Below are positions 1 to 5,012 of a stretch of DNA of 8,411 nt, piece by piece (position 1 is the stretch's first letter; every line of letters starts with the position of its first letter). The stretch spans positions 1-8,411 of the forward strand of contig PKWR01000134.1 of the NCBI GenBank assembly GCA_003133285.1. Direction: 5' to 3'. Both the position numbers and the translations under genes were made by a program. The notes below the pieces were generated by a model, which made no database searches, had not been told where the DNA came from, and saw nothing but the letters and a program-made list of their open reading frames with translations. The stretch is from Coriobacteriia bacterium (GTDB lineage Bacteria; Actinomycetota; Coriobacteriia; Anaerosomatales; PALSA-660).

Positions 1-1084
1 CCAGCAGCTCGCTGCGATCGGGCCCGAGCCAGCGCTCGACGAGCGCGGCCGCGCGCTTCGGCCGCGGCTCGAAGACCGCCGCGCCGCTCTCCCGGGCCCA
101 CGCGACGTTCCCCTCCTCCTGCCCCGGCACGAAACCCGTCAGCAGGGTCGCGACCCCGATGCATGCGGCCTCGGCGATCGCCCCGGACCCGGCCTTGGTG
201 AGCAGGACGTCCGCCGCGGCCATCCACAGGGCGACGTCGTGTGTGAAGCCGAGAACGGTCACCGGGACGGGCCAATCGGTCTTGGTGAGACGTCGTCGAA
301 GACGTTCGTTGCTCCCGGCGATCACCGCAATCTGCGCGCGCACGCCGCCTGCCTCCAGCCGCGCGGCGACCGCCGAGGTCATCGCCCCCACGCGGCCCAT
401 GCCCGCCCCGCCGCCCATGATGAGGACGAGCGGGAGATCCGGGTCGAGACCCAGCGTCTGTCGCGCCTCGGCCTCGTCGAGCTCGCGGGCCTCCACGAAC
501 GCTCGCCGGATCGGGAGTCCCGTCACCACCACGCGCTCCGGCGACATCCCCGCATCGATCGCCATGTGGCGGATGCCCTCGTCCGGGACGCAGCAGAGGT
601 CGGCGCGCTTCGTGAACCACGAAACCGGCGGCACTCCGCCGTCGACGACCACCGACACGAACGGCGCGGCGCACCCGGCCTGCCGGATGGCCCGCAATGG
701 CACCTCGTTCAGCAGCCCGTGGACGCTGATCACCAGATCGGGCCGTGTCTCGATGATAGCTTCCGCCATCTCTTTCCACAGCAGCGCGTATGCCCCGTTC
801 TCGAGCATCTTGAGGCCGACCGGCGTCTGGACGATGTCGTACGCGAAGCGGTAGAGGTCGGGAGCGACCGCGACCAGCGGCGCGTACGAGGCCGAGAGGC
901 GGTCGAACGGGAACGGGGCGTGCTCGTCGAGCACGTTCACGAGCGTCACACACGCGCGCCCCTCGAAGGCCTCCTCCAGGCCTTGGGCCGAGGCGATGTG
1001 TCCTCCCCCGGCGCCGGTCACGAGAATGCTGACCTTGGGGAGTCCGTCGTCGGCCCTGCGAACAGACTGGATACCCGGTTGCAC
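1..1084 (-). CDS. MGDG synthase/MurG-like (GT-B) glycosyltransferase, C-terminus beyond window
   Basis: This is a GT-B fold glycosyltransferase of the monogalactosyldiacylglycerol synthase/MurG group. Such enzymes move a sugar from a nucleotide-sugar to a lipid acceptor on the inner face of the membrane. I read 361 residues from a GTG at 1084 to the window edge with no stop. Seen in the protein: the N-terminal glycine loop VTGAGGGHIASA (residues 22-33); the inter-domain segment with VVVTGLPIRRAF (185-196), typical of MGDG synthases; the second-domain glycine loop VLIMGGGAGMGRV (220-232); and the donor-binding region TKAGSGAIAEA (296-306) followed by GFVPGQEEGN (317-326). Family members run about 370-400 residues, so only a short tail is missing. 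The GTG follows GAGAGG by about 10 bases, and an in-frame stop lies upstream, so there is little room for another start. The family is clear; the sugar and the lipid acceptor are not known. Confidence 0.9.
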   Translation of the reverse strand, partial: MQPGIQSVRRADDGLPKVSILVTGAGGGHIASAQGLEEAFEGRACVTLVNVLDEHAPFPFDRLSASYAPLVAVAPDLYRFAYDIVQTPVGLKMLENGAYALLWKEMAEAIIETRPDLVISVHGLLNEVPLRAIRQAGCAAPFVSVVVDGGVPPVSWFTKRADLCCVPDEGIRHMAIDAGMSPERVVVTGLPIRRAFVEARELDEAEARQTLGLDPDLPLVLIMGGGAGMGRVGAMTSAVAARLEAGGVRAQIAVIAGSNERLRRRLTKTDWPVPVTVLGFTHDVALWMAAADVLLTKAGSGAIAEAACIGVATLLTGFVPGQEEGNVAWARESGAAVFEPRPKRAAALVERWLGPDRSELL

Positions 1085-1313
1085 GTGGGGCCGACCTCTC
1101 GCACGGAGCAAGACCCTTCCCGAATGCTATTCCCGCTCAGGCGGACTTCGAGTCCCAGGGCCGGCGAGCTGCGGGCCCCATCCTCCTTCGAAAGGCCTGT
1201 CGGGAAACGCCGTAGATCGTGCGCTCATCGGCGGTGCGGCGCGCGTTCGGGAACGCCGCGGGTATGCTCGTCCTTGAGAGGAAGCGGTGCTGCCCGACGC
1301 CTCCGGAGGCCTG
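1085..1313. promoter_or_regulatory. Divergent intergenic region, weak -10-like elements on both sides
   Basis: This 229-bp stretch separates two divergent genes and must hold both promoters. On the minus strand TAGCAT (1129-1124) is a possible -10 for the glycosyltransferase, without a convincing -35. On the plus strand TATGCT (1263-1268) is a possible -10 for the TIM-barrel gene, also without a good -35. If TATGCT is used, the leader is very short and GAGAGGAA (1276-1283) would serve a GTG at 1287 rather than the ATG at 1314. A 60-codon minus-strand ORF here has no family resemblance. I see no operator-like repeat. Confidence 0.35.
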
Positions 1314-2270
1314 ATGCACTCATTGCTCGACCGATTCGGCCGCAGGAACGTGACCTTGGCCGCGCTCGCCCTCGTTGCGGTGCTGCTCGTGGCCGGCCCA
1401 TGGCTCCTCCTCGCGCGGTCGTCCGGCCGCCCGCCTGTTTCGGGCCCGAACTCGACGACCGCCTCGCGCCTGGACCCCTACCGGGGCCTGGCGACCTGGG
1501 TCGACCTCTTCGACACCCGCGCCTGGGCGGATCCGGCGGCCGCCGTGAGCGACATGGCCAACCACGGCGTGCGCACGCTCTTCATCGAGACGGCGAACGC
1601 CGCTTCGGCCTCCGGGCTCGTGCACCCAGCCGAGCTGGCCACGTTCATCGCCGAGGCCCACGCGCGCCACATCTACGTGGTGGCGTGGTACCTGCCGAAC
1701 CTGCGAGCGGACTCCGTCGACTTCGACCGGGTCATGCAGGCGATCGACTTCAAGACCGCCGACGGGCAGGCGTTCGACTCGTTCGCGCTCGACATCGAGT
1801 CGACCGTGGTGAAGCCGGTGAGCCTGCGCAACCAAGGCCTCACCACGCTGTCGCAGCAGGTCCGCGCCCGTGTCGGGCCGGACTACGCGCTCGGCGCGAT
1901 CATCCCGTCGCCGGTGGGCATCAGCACGAAGAAAGGATTCTGGAGCGACTTCCCGTACGCGATGCTGGCCACCACCTACGACGTGTTCCTCCCGATGCAC
2001 TACTACAGCTTCAGCAGTCACAGCGCCGCCGCACCCCACATCTCGACATCCTCGAACATGGCCGTGCTGCGGGCCCAGCCGGGGTGCGCGACAACGCCGG
2101 TGCACATGATCGGCGGCATCTCCGACAAGTCTTCGACCGCCCAGGTCGAGCAGTTCGTGCGGGCGGCCCGTGAGACCGACTGCATCGGCGCGAGCCTGTA
2201 CGGTTGGAAGGGCACGAGCACCGCCGCGTGGCGCGAGCTGGCTGCGGTGAACACGAGCGCCACCCCGTAG
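1314..2270 (+). CDS. Membrane-anchored TIM-barrel protein resembling a glycoside hydrolase, function unknown
   Basis: This is a 318-residue protein with a basic N-terminus (DRFGRR) and one hydrophobic segment at residues 13-33, so it is anchored with its body outside the cell. The rest reads like a TIM barrel of the putative glycoside-hydrolase type. VRTLFIETANA (86-96) and YVVAWYLPN (121-129) look like early beta strands. FALDIES (157-163) carries D160 and E162, placed like acidic catalytic residues, and FLPMHYYSF (225-233) and HMIGGISDKS (264-273) look like later strands. C258 and C290 could form a disulfide. I chose ATG 1314, which has CGGAGG four bases upstream and puts the anchor near the N-terminus. 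GTG 1287, preceded by GAGAGGAA, would add nine residues and is a real alternative. The fold call is moderate; no substrate can be named. Confidence 0.75.
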   Translation: MHSLLDRFGRRNVTLAALALVAVLLVAGPWLLLARSSGRPPVSGPNSTTASRLDPYRGLATWVDLFDTRAWADPAAAVSDMANHGVRTLFIETANAASASGLVHPAELATFIAEAHARHIYVVAWYLPNLRADSVDFDRVMQAIDFKTADGQAFDSFALDIESTVVKPVSLRNQGLTTLSQQVRARVGPDYALGAIIPSPVGISTKKGFWSDFPYAMLATTYDVFLPMHYYSFSSHSAAAPHISTSSNMAVLRAQPGCATTPVHMIGGISDKSSTAQVEQFVRAARETDCIGASLYGWKGTSTAAWRELAAVNTSATP

Positions 2271-2290
2271 CGGACCGACGCAGGGTCCGC
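2270..2290 (+). other. Small hairpin at the stop codon of the TIM-barrel gene
   Basis: GCGGACC (2270-2276) and GGTCCGC (2284-2290) form a perfect 7-bp stem with a 7-base loop, starting in the TAG stop codon. No T run follows. It may help end transcription or protect the 3' end together with the stronger hairpin just downstream. Confidence 0.4.
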
Positions 2291-2305
2291 GCTCCTCCAA
2301 CGAAA

Positions 2306-2332
2306 GAACGCCGGCCCGAGGGGCCGGCGTTC
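2306..2332. terminator. Strong hairpin between convergent genes, probable bidirectional terminator
   Basis: Bases 2306-2317 (GAACGCCGGCCC) pair perfectly with 2321-2332 (GGGCCGGCGTTC), a 12-bp stem with a GAG loop. It lies 36 bp after the plus-strand stop at 2270 and 25 bp beyond the minus-strand stop at 2357. The plus-strand tail (GTGTCTTCTC) is only mildly T-rich, and the minus-strand side has CTTTCG. The position between two converging genes argues for a terminator acting both ways; the poor U-tracts leave some doubt about intrinsic efficiency. Confidence 0.75.
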
Positions 2333-2356
2333 GTGTCTTCTCGGTACTGCCCGCTG

Positions 2357-3070
2357 CTACTTCAGCGCATCCAGCCGCGCCTTCAGCGTGGCCTCGTCGG
2401 TCCCGCCGACGATCGGCTCACCCGACACGCTTCCGTCCGCGTTGACGAACATGAACTCCGGCACGTACTGGACGTTGAACTGCTGCGCGAGGCTGTCCCC
2501 GACCGGGTCACCGCTGTCCACGTAGACCCGGAAATCCACCTTGCCCGCGTACGCGCTCTTGAGCCCCTCGACCAGGGGCTTCAGCTGAAGGCACGTGGGT
2601 CAAGTACTGGTCGCGAACTCGATGAAGACCGGCTTGCCGTCGGTCTTGACCGCTCCCGCGCCCGAGGGCGCGGCGGCCGTGGCCTTGCCGCTGACGAGCT
2701 CGCCGGTCCATGTCACGAGCCCGCCTGTCAGGTCGTAGACCTTCTTGAAGCCGGCTCCCGCAAGGTAGGTCGCTGCCTCGGCCGAGCGCGCCCCGGTAGC
2801 GCAATACACGACGACGGGCTGGTTCTTGTCCCACGCCGGCGCGACCATCTGAAGCTGGTCGACCGGGACGTTGATGGCCGACGCTATGTGGCCGGCCTCG
2901 AACTCGGCCGGCGTCCGAACGTCGACGATGGACGCCCCGGAACCCTGCAGCTGCAGCAGCTCGGCGGCGGCGATGTTCTTGCGCACGCTCTGCGACTGCG
3001 CGGACATGGCGACCACGACCACGACCGCGATCGCAGCCACCGCGAGCCATAGGATGAGCTTCTTGTTCAT
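2357..3070 (-). CDS. Membrane-anchored rhodanese-thioredoxin fusion, probable selenoprotein (UPTC motif, in-frame TGA)
   Basis: Read through an in-frame TGA (2602-2600), this gene encodes 237 residues. A Lys-Lys N-terminus and a hydrophobic segment (5-23) suggest a signal anchor with the rest outside the cytoplasm. Residues 31-125 are a rhodanese domain: IVDVRTPAEFEAGHI (48-62), the active-site loop CATGARS with C90, and YDLTGGLVTW (112-121). An Ala/Gly-rich linker (128-142) leads to a thioredoxin-like domain: KPVFIEF (146-152), then S-T-Sec157-P-T-C160, then LKPLVEGL (163-170) and the cis-proline in YVPEF (P204). The TGA thus occupies the first Cys of a CxxC motif, the reading frame continues without a shift, and a SECIS-like hairpin follows. 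ATG 3070 has GAGGA upstream with good spacing. Sulfurtransferase and disulfide/persulfide reductase activity are inferred from the domains. The alternative is a nonsense mutation or sequencing error in a Cys protein. No selenium-insertion genes lie in the window. Confidence 0.85.
2562..2580 (-). promoter_or_regulatory. Candidate bacterial SECIS hairpin downstream of the in-frame TGA
   Basis: In the mRNA sense, AGCCCCT-GGTCG-AGGGGCT forms a perfect 7-bp stem with a five-base loop. Twenty-six bases lie between the TGA and the first loop G, inside the roughly 16-37 base window described for bacterial SECIS elements. The loop carries the GGUC sequence also found in the E. coli fdhF SECIS apical loop, which SelB recognises. 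A short lower helix (CU with AG) may extend it past two mismatches. The hairpin lies inside the coding sequence, as bacterial SECIS elements do. Confidence 0.7.
2600..2602 (-). other. In-frame TGA, probable selenocysteine codon (residue 157)
   Basis: The minus-strand codon at 2602-2600 is TGA, flanked by S-T upstream and P-T-C downstream. In thioredoxin-like proteins this position is the nucleophilic first Cys of CxxC. Conserved protein sequence continues in the same frame on both sides, ending at a TAG at 2359-2357. A Cys codon would differ only in its third base. Confidence 0.75.
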
Positions 3071-3118
3071 CGAGTCCTCGATCGGGAGAGGGCGCCGTGC
3101 GCTGCCCGTGCAGTGACG

Positions 3119-3146
3119 AGGACTATACCCCCACGGGTATAGTCCT
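3119..3146. promoter_or_regulatory. Perfect inverted repeat, CsoR/CstR-family-type operator
   Basis: AGGACTATACCC (3119-3130) and GGGTATAGTCCT (3135-3146) are perfect 12-bp arms around a CCAC spacer. The core TATACCC-N4-GGGTATA resembles operators of CsoR-family repressors, which sense Cu(I) (CsoR) or persulfide (CstR), and is close to the Bacillus subtilis CsoR site as I recall it. It covers the spacer and -10 of the promoter reading into the rhodanese-thioredoxin gene, so bound protein would block RNA polymerase. A persulfide sensor would fit the target gene best, but no regulator gene is in the window. Confidence 0.7.
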
Positions 3147-3150
3147 TCAA
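3122..3150 (-). promoter_or_regulatory. Sigma70-type promoter of the rhodanese-thioredoxin gene
   Basis: On the minus strand TTGAAG (3150-3145) and TATAGT (3127-3122) are separated by exactly 17 bp, with four of six and five of six matches to the -35 and -10 consensus. Transcription would start near 3115, giving a leader of about 45 bases before ATG 3070. It lies inside the gap after the DUF2892 gene, so the selenoprotein gene can be transcribed on its own. Confidence 0.75.
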
Positions 3151-3173
3151 GCGCCGGCGGGCCGAACGGGTCG

Positions 3174-3380
3174 TCACGCCTTCTTGGCGGTGCAGATGCC
3201 GCAGACCTTGTAGACGTGGCAGAACCCGACGGCGCCGCTGAAGACCAGGACCGCGCCGATCAGGTCGACCACGATACCCACCACGCCCTGCACCACGAAC
3301 ACGCCGATCCCGAGCAGCGCGACGCCGAGCGCGATGCGCACGGCGCGATCCAAAGGACTCAGGTTCGCATCCCTCTTCAT
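3174..3380 (-). CDS. DUF2892 (YgaP-like transmembrane domain) protein
   Basis: This is a 68-residue protein matching the DUF2892 family. It opens with SPLDRAVRIALGVALLGIG (8-26), the usual N-terminal signature, has two hydrophobic segments (about 16-31 and 34-52), and ends GFCHVYKVCGICTAKKA, the counterpart of the family's GFCPLY...G...T tail. C54, C60 and C63 cluster at the membrane edge and could bind a metal or react with sulfur species. In E. coli YgaP this module is fused to a rhodanese domain; here a rhodanese gene lies 103 bp downstream on the same strand, which links both to sulfur transfer. ATG 3380 is preceded by GAGGAG with a 7-base spacing. The family call is firm; the function is inferred. 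Confidence 0.88.
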   Translation of the reverse strand: MKRDANLSPLDRAVRIALGVALLGIGVFVVQGVVGIVVDLIGAVLVFSGAVGFCHVYKVCGICTAKKA

Positions 3381-3507
3381 CAGGTGACTCCTCGGGCGAT
3401 CGTCCGGTCCACGCTCTCTGCCGAACTGTACCCCTCCCGGCGTGTGTCGAGAGAAGGGCCTCGGAGATCCTTCGCGCTCCACGGTCACGCAGGGCCGAAA
3501 CGTGCGA

Positions 3508-3535
3508 GATGGCCGCCCCGGGTGGGACGGCCATC
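3508..3535 (-). terminator. Hairpin downstream of the first SHOCT gene, probable terminator
   Basis: GATGGCCG (3508-3515) pairs with CGGCCATC (3528-3535), and the stem continues inward through CCCC/GGGA with one wobble pair, giving 12 bp and a four-base loop. It starts 19 bp past the TAG stop of the SHOCT gene at 3555. The minus-strand tail contains only a short TTT, so termination may be incomplete, allowing some read-through into the DUF2892 gene. Confidence 0.6.
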
Positions 3536-3554
3536 CATCGGACCGCTCGCGCTG

Positions 3555-3818
3555 CTATGCGCCGAGCGTTCGGATGATCTCGCCGTACTGCTCCGCAGTG
3601 ATCTCCCCGCTCGCAAGGCGCCGTTTCGCGATGGCGACCGCTTCATCGTGGCCGGCCGGCTGCGAGGGCGGAACCGCGCCGCCGGGAGCGTGATGACCTG
3701 ACGCCATCCTGACAAGCCAAACGACCAGAAGCACGACGGCGATGAAGACCAGGACGCCGAACAGGAGCATCCCAAGTCCGCCACCACCATACCCATAGCC
3801 GAATCCTCGATACATCAT
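3555..3818 (-). CDS. Small membrane protein with C-terminal SHOCT domain
   Basis: This 87-residue protein has a Gly/Tyr-rich start (YRGFGYGYGGGGLG), one transmembrane segment (about 16-37), a Pro/Ala/His linker and a C-terminal SHOCT (short C-terminal) domain, residues about 58-85: AIAKRRLASGEITAEQYGEI. SHOCT domains are small helical modules thought to mediate oligomerisation, here on the cytoplasmic side of one membrane span. The gene is 79 bp downstream of a second SHOCT gene on the same strand. ATG 3818 and the adjacent ATG 3815 are both possible; GGAG lies eight bases before the first. A longer in-frame reading back to 3989 would overlap the next gene and has no domain support. Specific function unknown. 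Confidence 0.85.
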   Translation of the reverse strand: MMYRGFGYGYGGGGLGMLLFGVLVFIAVVLLVVWLVRMASGHHAPGGAVPPSQPAGHDEAVAIAKRRLASGEITAEQYGEIIRTLGA

Positions 3819-3840
3819 GTGCTCAACTCCATCCAGGTCG

Positions 3841-3861
3841 GCGATCACGTCATGTGATCGC
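3841..3861. repeat. Perfect 8-bp inverted repeat between the two SHOCT genes
   Basis: GCGATCAC (3841-3848) and GTGATCGC (3854-3861) flank a five-base centre (GTCAT). It lies 22 bp upstream of ATG 3818 and 36 bp after the stop at 3898. No T run follows, so it is a poor intrinsic terminator. It could be a protein-binding site or an mRNA hairpin controlling expression of the downstream SHOCT gene. Confidence 0.5.
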
Positions 3862-3897
3862 GGTTGGTCATCGTGGATCCCGGCCCGCGGCGCCCGC

Positions 3898-4119
3898 CTA
3901 GCTGATGAGGCGCCGGATCTGCTCGTACTCCGTCGGCGTGATCTCACCCCGGGCCAGTCGCAAACGCGCGATGTCCATCGGGTCCGCATCTGCGGGGCCC
4001 GCGGACGAGTGTCCGTACGGGTGCGTCGGGCCGCAGCGTGCGACCTCGGATTCGGGGCGGACCATCCACACGAACGCGAACGGGATCAGGAACAAAAGCG
4101 GCAGCCAGAGAAACATCAT
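3898..4119 (-). CDS. Small membrane protein with C-terminal SHOCT domain (second copy)
   Basis: This 73-residue protein starts with a hydrophobic span (MMFLWLPLLFLIPFAFVWMV), followed by a short hydrophilic linker with a Cys and two His (residues 29-37) and a SHOCT domain at about 47-72: PMDIARLRLARGEITPTEYEQ. Its design matches the SHOCT gene at 3555-3818, and the two domains align through the RLA-GEIT-(A/P)-T/E-(Q/E)Y core, so they look like diverged paralogues. The start is fixed by GAGGAG nine bases before ATG 4119. The role is unknown; SHOCT membrane proteins often accompany metal or redox stress genes, which agrees with the neighbourhood but is not proof. Confidence 0.85.
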   Translation of the reverse strand: MMFLWLPLLFLIPFAFVWMVRPESEVARCGPTHPYGHSSAGPADADPMDIARLRLARGEITPTEYEQIRRLIS

Positions 4120-4134
4120 CGTGGCTCACTCCTC

Positions 4135-4163
4135 GTGTCGTCGAAGGGAACGTCTTCGGACAC
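4135..4163. other. Leader hairpin just upstream of the second SHOCT gene's ribosome binding site
   Basis: GTGTC (4135-4139) pairs with GACAC (4159-4163) and CGAAG (4142-4146) with CTTCG (4154-4158), leaving a two-base bulge and a seven-base loop. In the minus-strand transcript it sits a few bases before GAGGAG. The rest of 4164-4253 shows only a loose CCCTTCA...TGAAGGG repeat (4195-4223) and no convincing promoter. Confidence 0.35.
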
Positions 4164-4253
4164 CCCGAGATACGCAATGCGCGTGCCAGAGAGGCCCTTC
4201 AGATGTGCGCTTCTTGTGAAGGGTCCCGGCGGGGCAGATGCCTCGCATGGCAC

Positions 4254-4281
4254 GAGGCCCCGGCGCGTTCGCCGAGGCCTC
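4254..4281 (-). terminator. Strong GC hairpin downstream of the DUF4242 gene
   Basis: GAGGCCCCGGCG (4254-4265) pairs with CGCCGAGGCCTC (4270-4281) over 12 bp with one wobble and a four-base loop. It lies 31 bp past the stop at 4313. A clear U-tract is missing, as is common in high-GC genomes. It probably separates the DUF4242 transcript from the SHOCT genes. Confidence 0.55.
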
Positions 4282-4312
4282 CATGAGCTGCTGCCCTGCA
4301 ATCGCGCGAACG

Positions 4313-4588
4313 CTATCCCTCAGCGGTCGTGGGGTCGATGATCGAGGTGACTTCGGAGACGCGATCGGCAGGGAACGCGCCCCTGGTCGCGTGTTCCCGA
4401 ACGAGTTCCTCGGTCGGCGCGATGTAGACGCAGTAGATCTTGTCGCCGGTGACATAGCTCTGCACCCACTGGATATCCGGGCCCATCTCGCTCAGGACCC
4501 CGCAGGACGTCCGCGAGATGCCCCTCAAGTCCTCAGCTGTCAGCTGGCCGGCTCCCGGGATGTCCCGTTCGATGACGTACTTCGGCAT
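4313..4588 (-). CDS. DUF4242 (SCO4226-like) small protein
   Basis: This 91-residue soluble protein belongs to the DUF4242 family. The hallmark stretches are present: MPKYVIERDIPGAG at the start, the central IQWVQSYVTGDKIYCVYIAPTEE region (39-61), REHA (64-67) and FPADRV (72-77), ending with IDPTTAE. The fold is a small ferredoxin-like alpha/beta barrel. The Streptomyces coelicolor member SCO4226 was described as nickel-binding, but many members have no assigned role, and I cannot confirm metal ligands here. C29 and C53 are the only cysteines. ATG 4588 has a near-ideal AAGGAG seven bases upstream. The gene is bracketed by a strong hairpin downstream and a 73-bp gap upstream, so it may be co-transcribed with the MoaD-like gene. 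Family call firm, function open. Confidence 0.88.
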   Translation of the reverse strand: MPKYVIERDIPGAGQLTAEDLRGISRTSCGVLSEMGPDIQWVQSYVTGDKIYCVYIAPTEELVREHATRGAFPADRVSEVTSIIDPTTAEG

Positions 4589-4661
4589 GGCGTCGCTCCT
4601 TCACGTGTTGTAGGCGAGCCCCGAGTATGTCCCTTTCGGCCGCTGACAGTATTTGGCGCAG

Positions 4662-4955
4662 CTAGCGTCGCGTGACGAAGGGCCCGAAGAACGCGGGATG
4701 TGACGCCGGAGTCCCGGGCGGAACGAAGGCCACCCGGTCGCCCGGCATGACGACCGCTCCGAGCCCGGAAGCTGAGTAGTTGTGGAAGACTCCCTCGATG
4801 AGCGAGAGGGGCAGCCCGATCGACTCGGCCAGATCGAGCGCCGTGATGCCGGCGACGGGGACGTCGACGCTCAGCGTGCTCGGCAGGCCGTGTTCCTTGC
4901 AGAACGCGTCGAGGAACGCGATAGCCCGAACGGTGACACTCGGTGTTCCGTGCAT
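4662..4955 (-). CDS. MoaD/ThiS-like beta-grasp protein without a C-terminal GG
   Basis: This 97-residue protein resembles the MoaD/ThiS ubiquitin-like family. It shows the typical LPLSLIEGVFHNY...GLGAVVMPGDRVAFVPPGTP segment (48-83), in which PGDRVAFVPP is the family hallmark. Classical MoaD and ThiS end in Gly-Gly, where sulfur is loaded as a thiocarboxylate; this protein ends in GPFVTRR instead, so it probably cannot serve as a standard sulfur carrier. Similar domains occur as stand-alone proteins or fused to Mut7-C RNases. I chose ATG 4955, which has AGGA seven bases upstream; ATG 4961 would leave a spacing of one base. An FNR-type box and a matching -10 lie upstream, so oxygen-dependent control is likely. 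The aldo/keto reductase gene precedes it on the same strand. Confidence 0.8.
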   Translation of the reverse strand: MHGTPSVTVRAIAFLDAFCKEHGLPSTLSVDVPVAGITALDLAESIGLPLSLIEGVFHNYSASGLGAVVMPGDRVAFVPPGTPASHPAFFGPFVTRR

Positions 4956-5012
4956 CTGCATGTCCTTCGATCATCTCGAGGGCGCCGCGCCGTCGCGCCG
5001 CCCGGTGGCGCG

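Noticed and set aside
1137..1319. 60-codon minus-strand ORF upstream of the glycosyltransferase
   Set aside because: Overlaps the start of the divergent gene, has no family resemblance and no good start signal.
239..2173. 644-codon plus-strand open frame
   Set aside because: It lies antisense to the glycosyltransferase and overlaps the TIM-barrel gene in another frame. The translation is Arg/Pro/Ala-rich low complexity with no domain, as expected of shadow frames in GC-rich DNA.
1320..2300. 326-codon minus-strand open frame
   Set aside because: Antisense shadow of the TIM-barrel gene; Arg/Val/His-rich with no recognisable motif.
2357..2539. Independent 60-residue gene starting in the thioredoxin domain
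   Set aside because: It begins after the CxxC motif, in the middle of a domain whose first half lies in the same frame upstream of the TGA; it is the tail of the read-through selenoprotein.
2600..3070. Stand-alone rhodanese ending at the TGA
   Set aside because: The ORF already contains the first strand of the thioredoxin domain (KPVFIEF) and stops exactly at the first active-site Cys position, so a true stop is unlikely.
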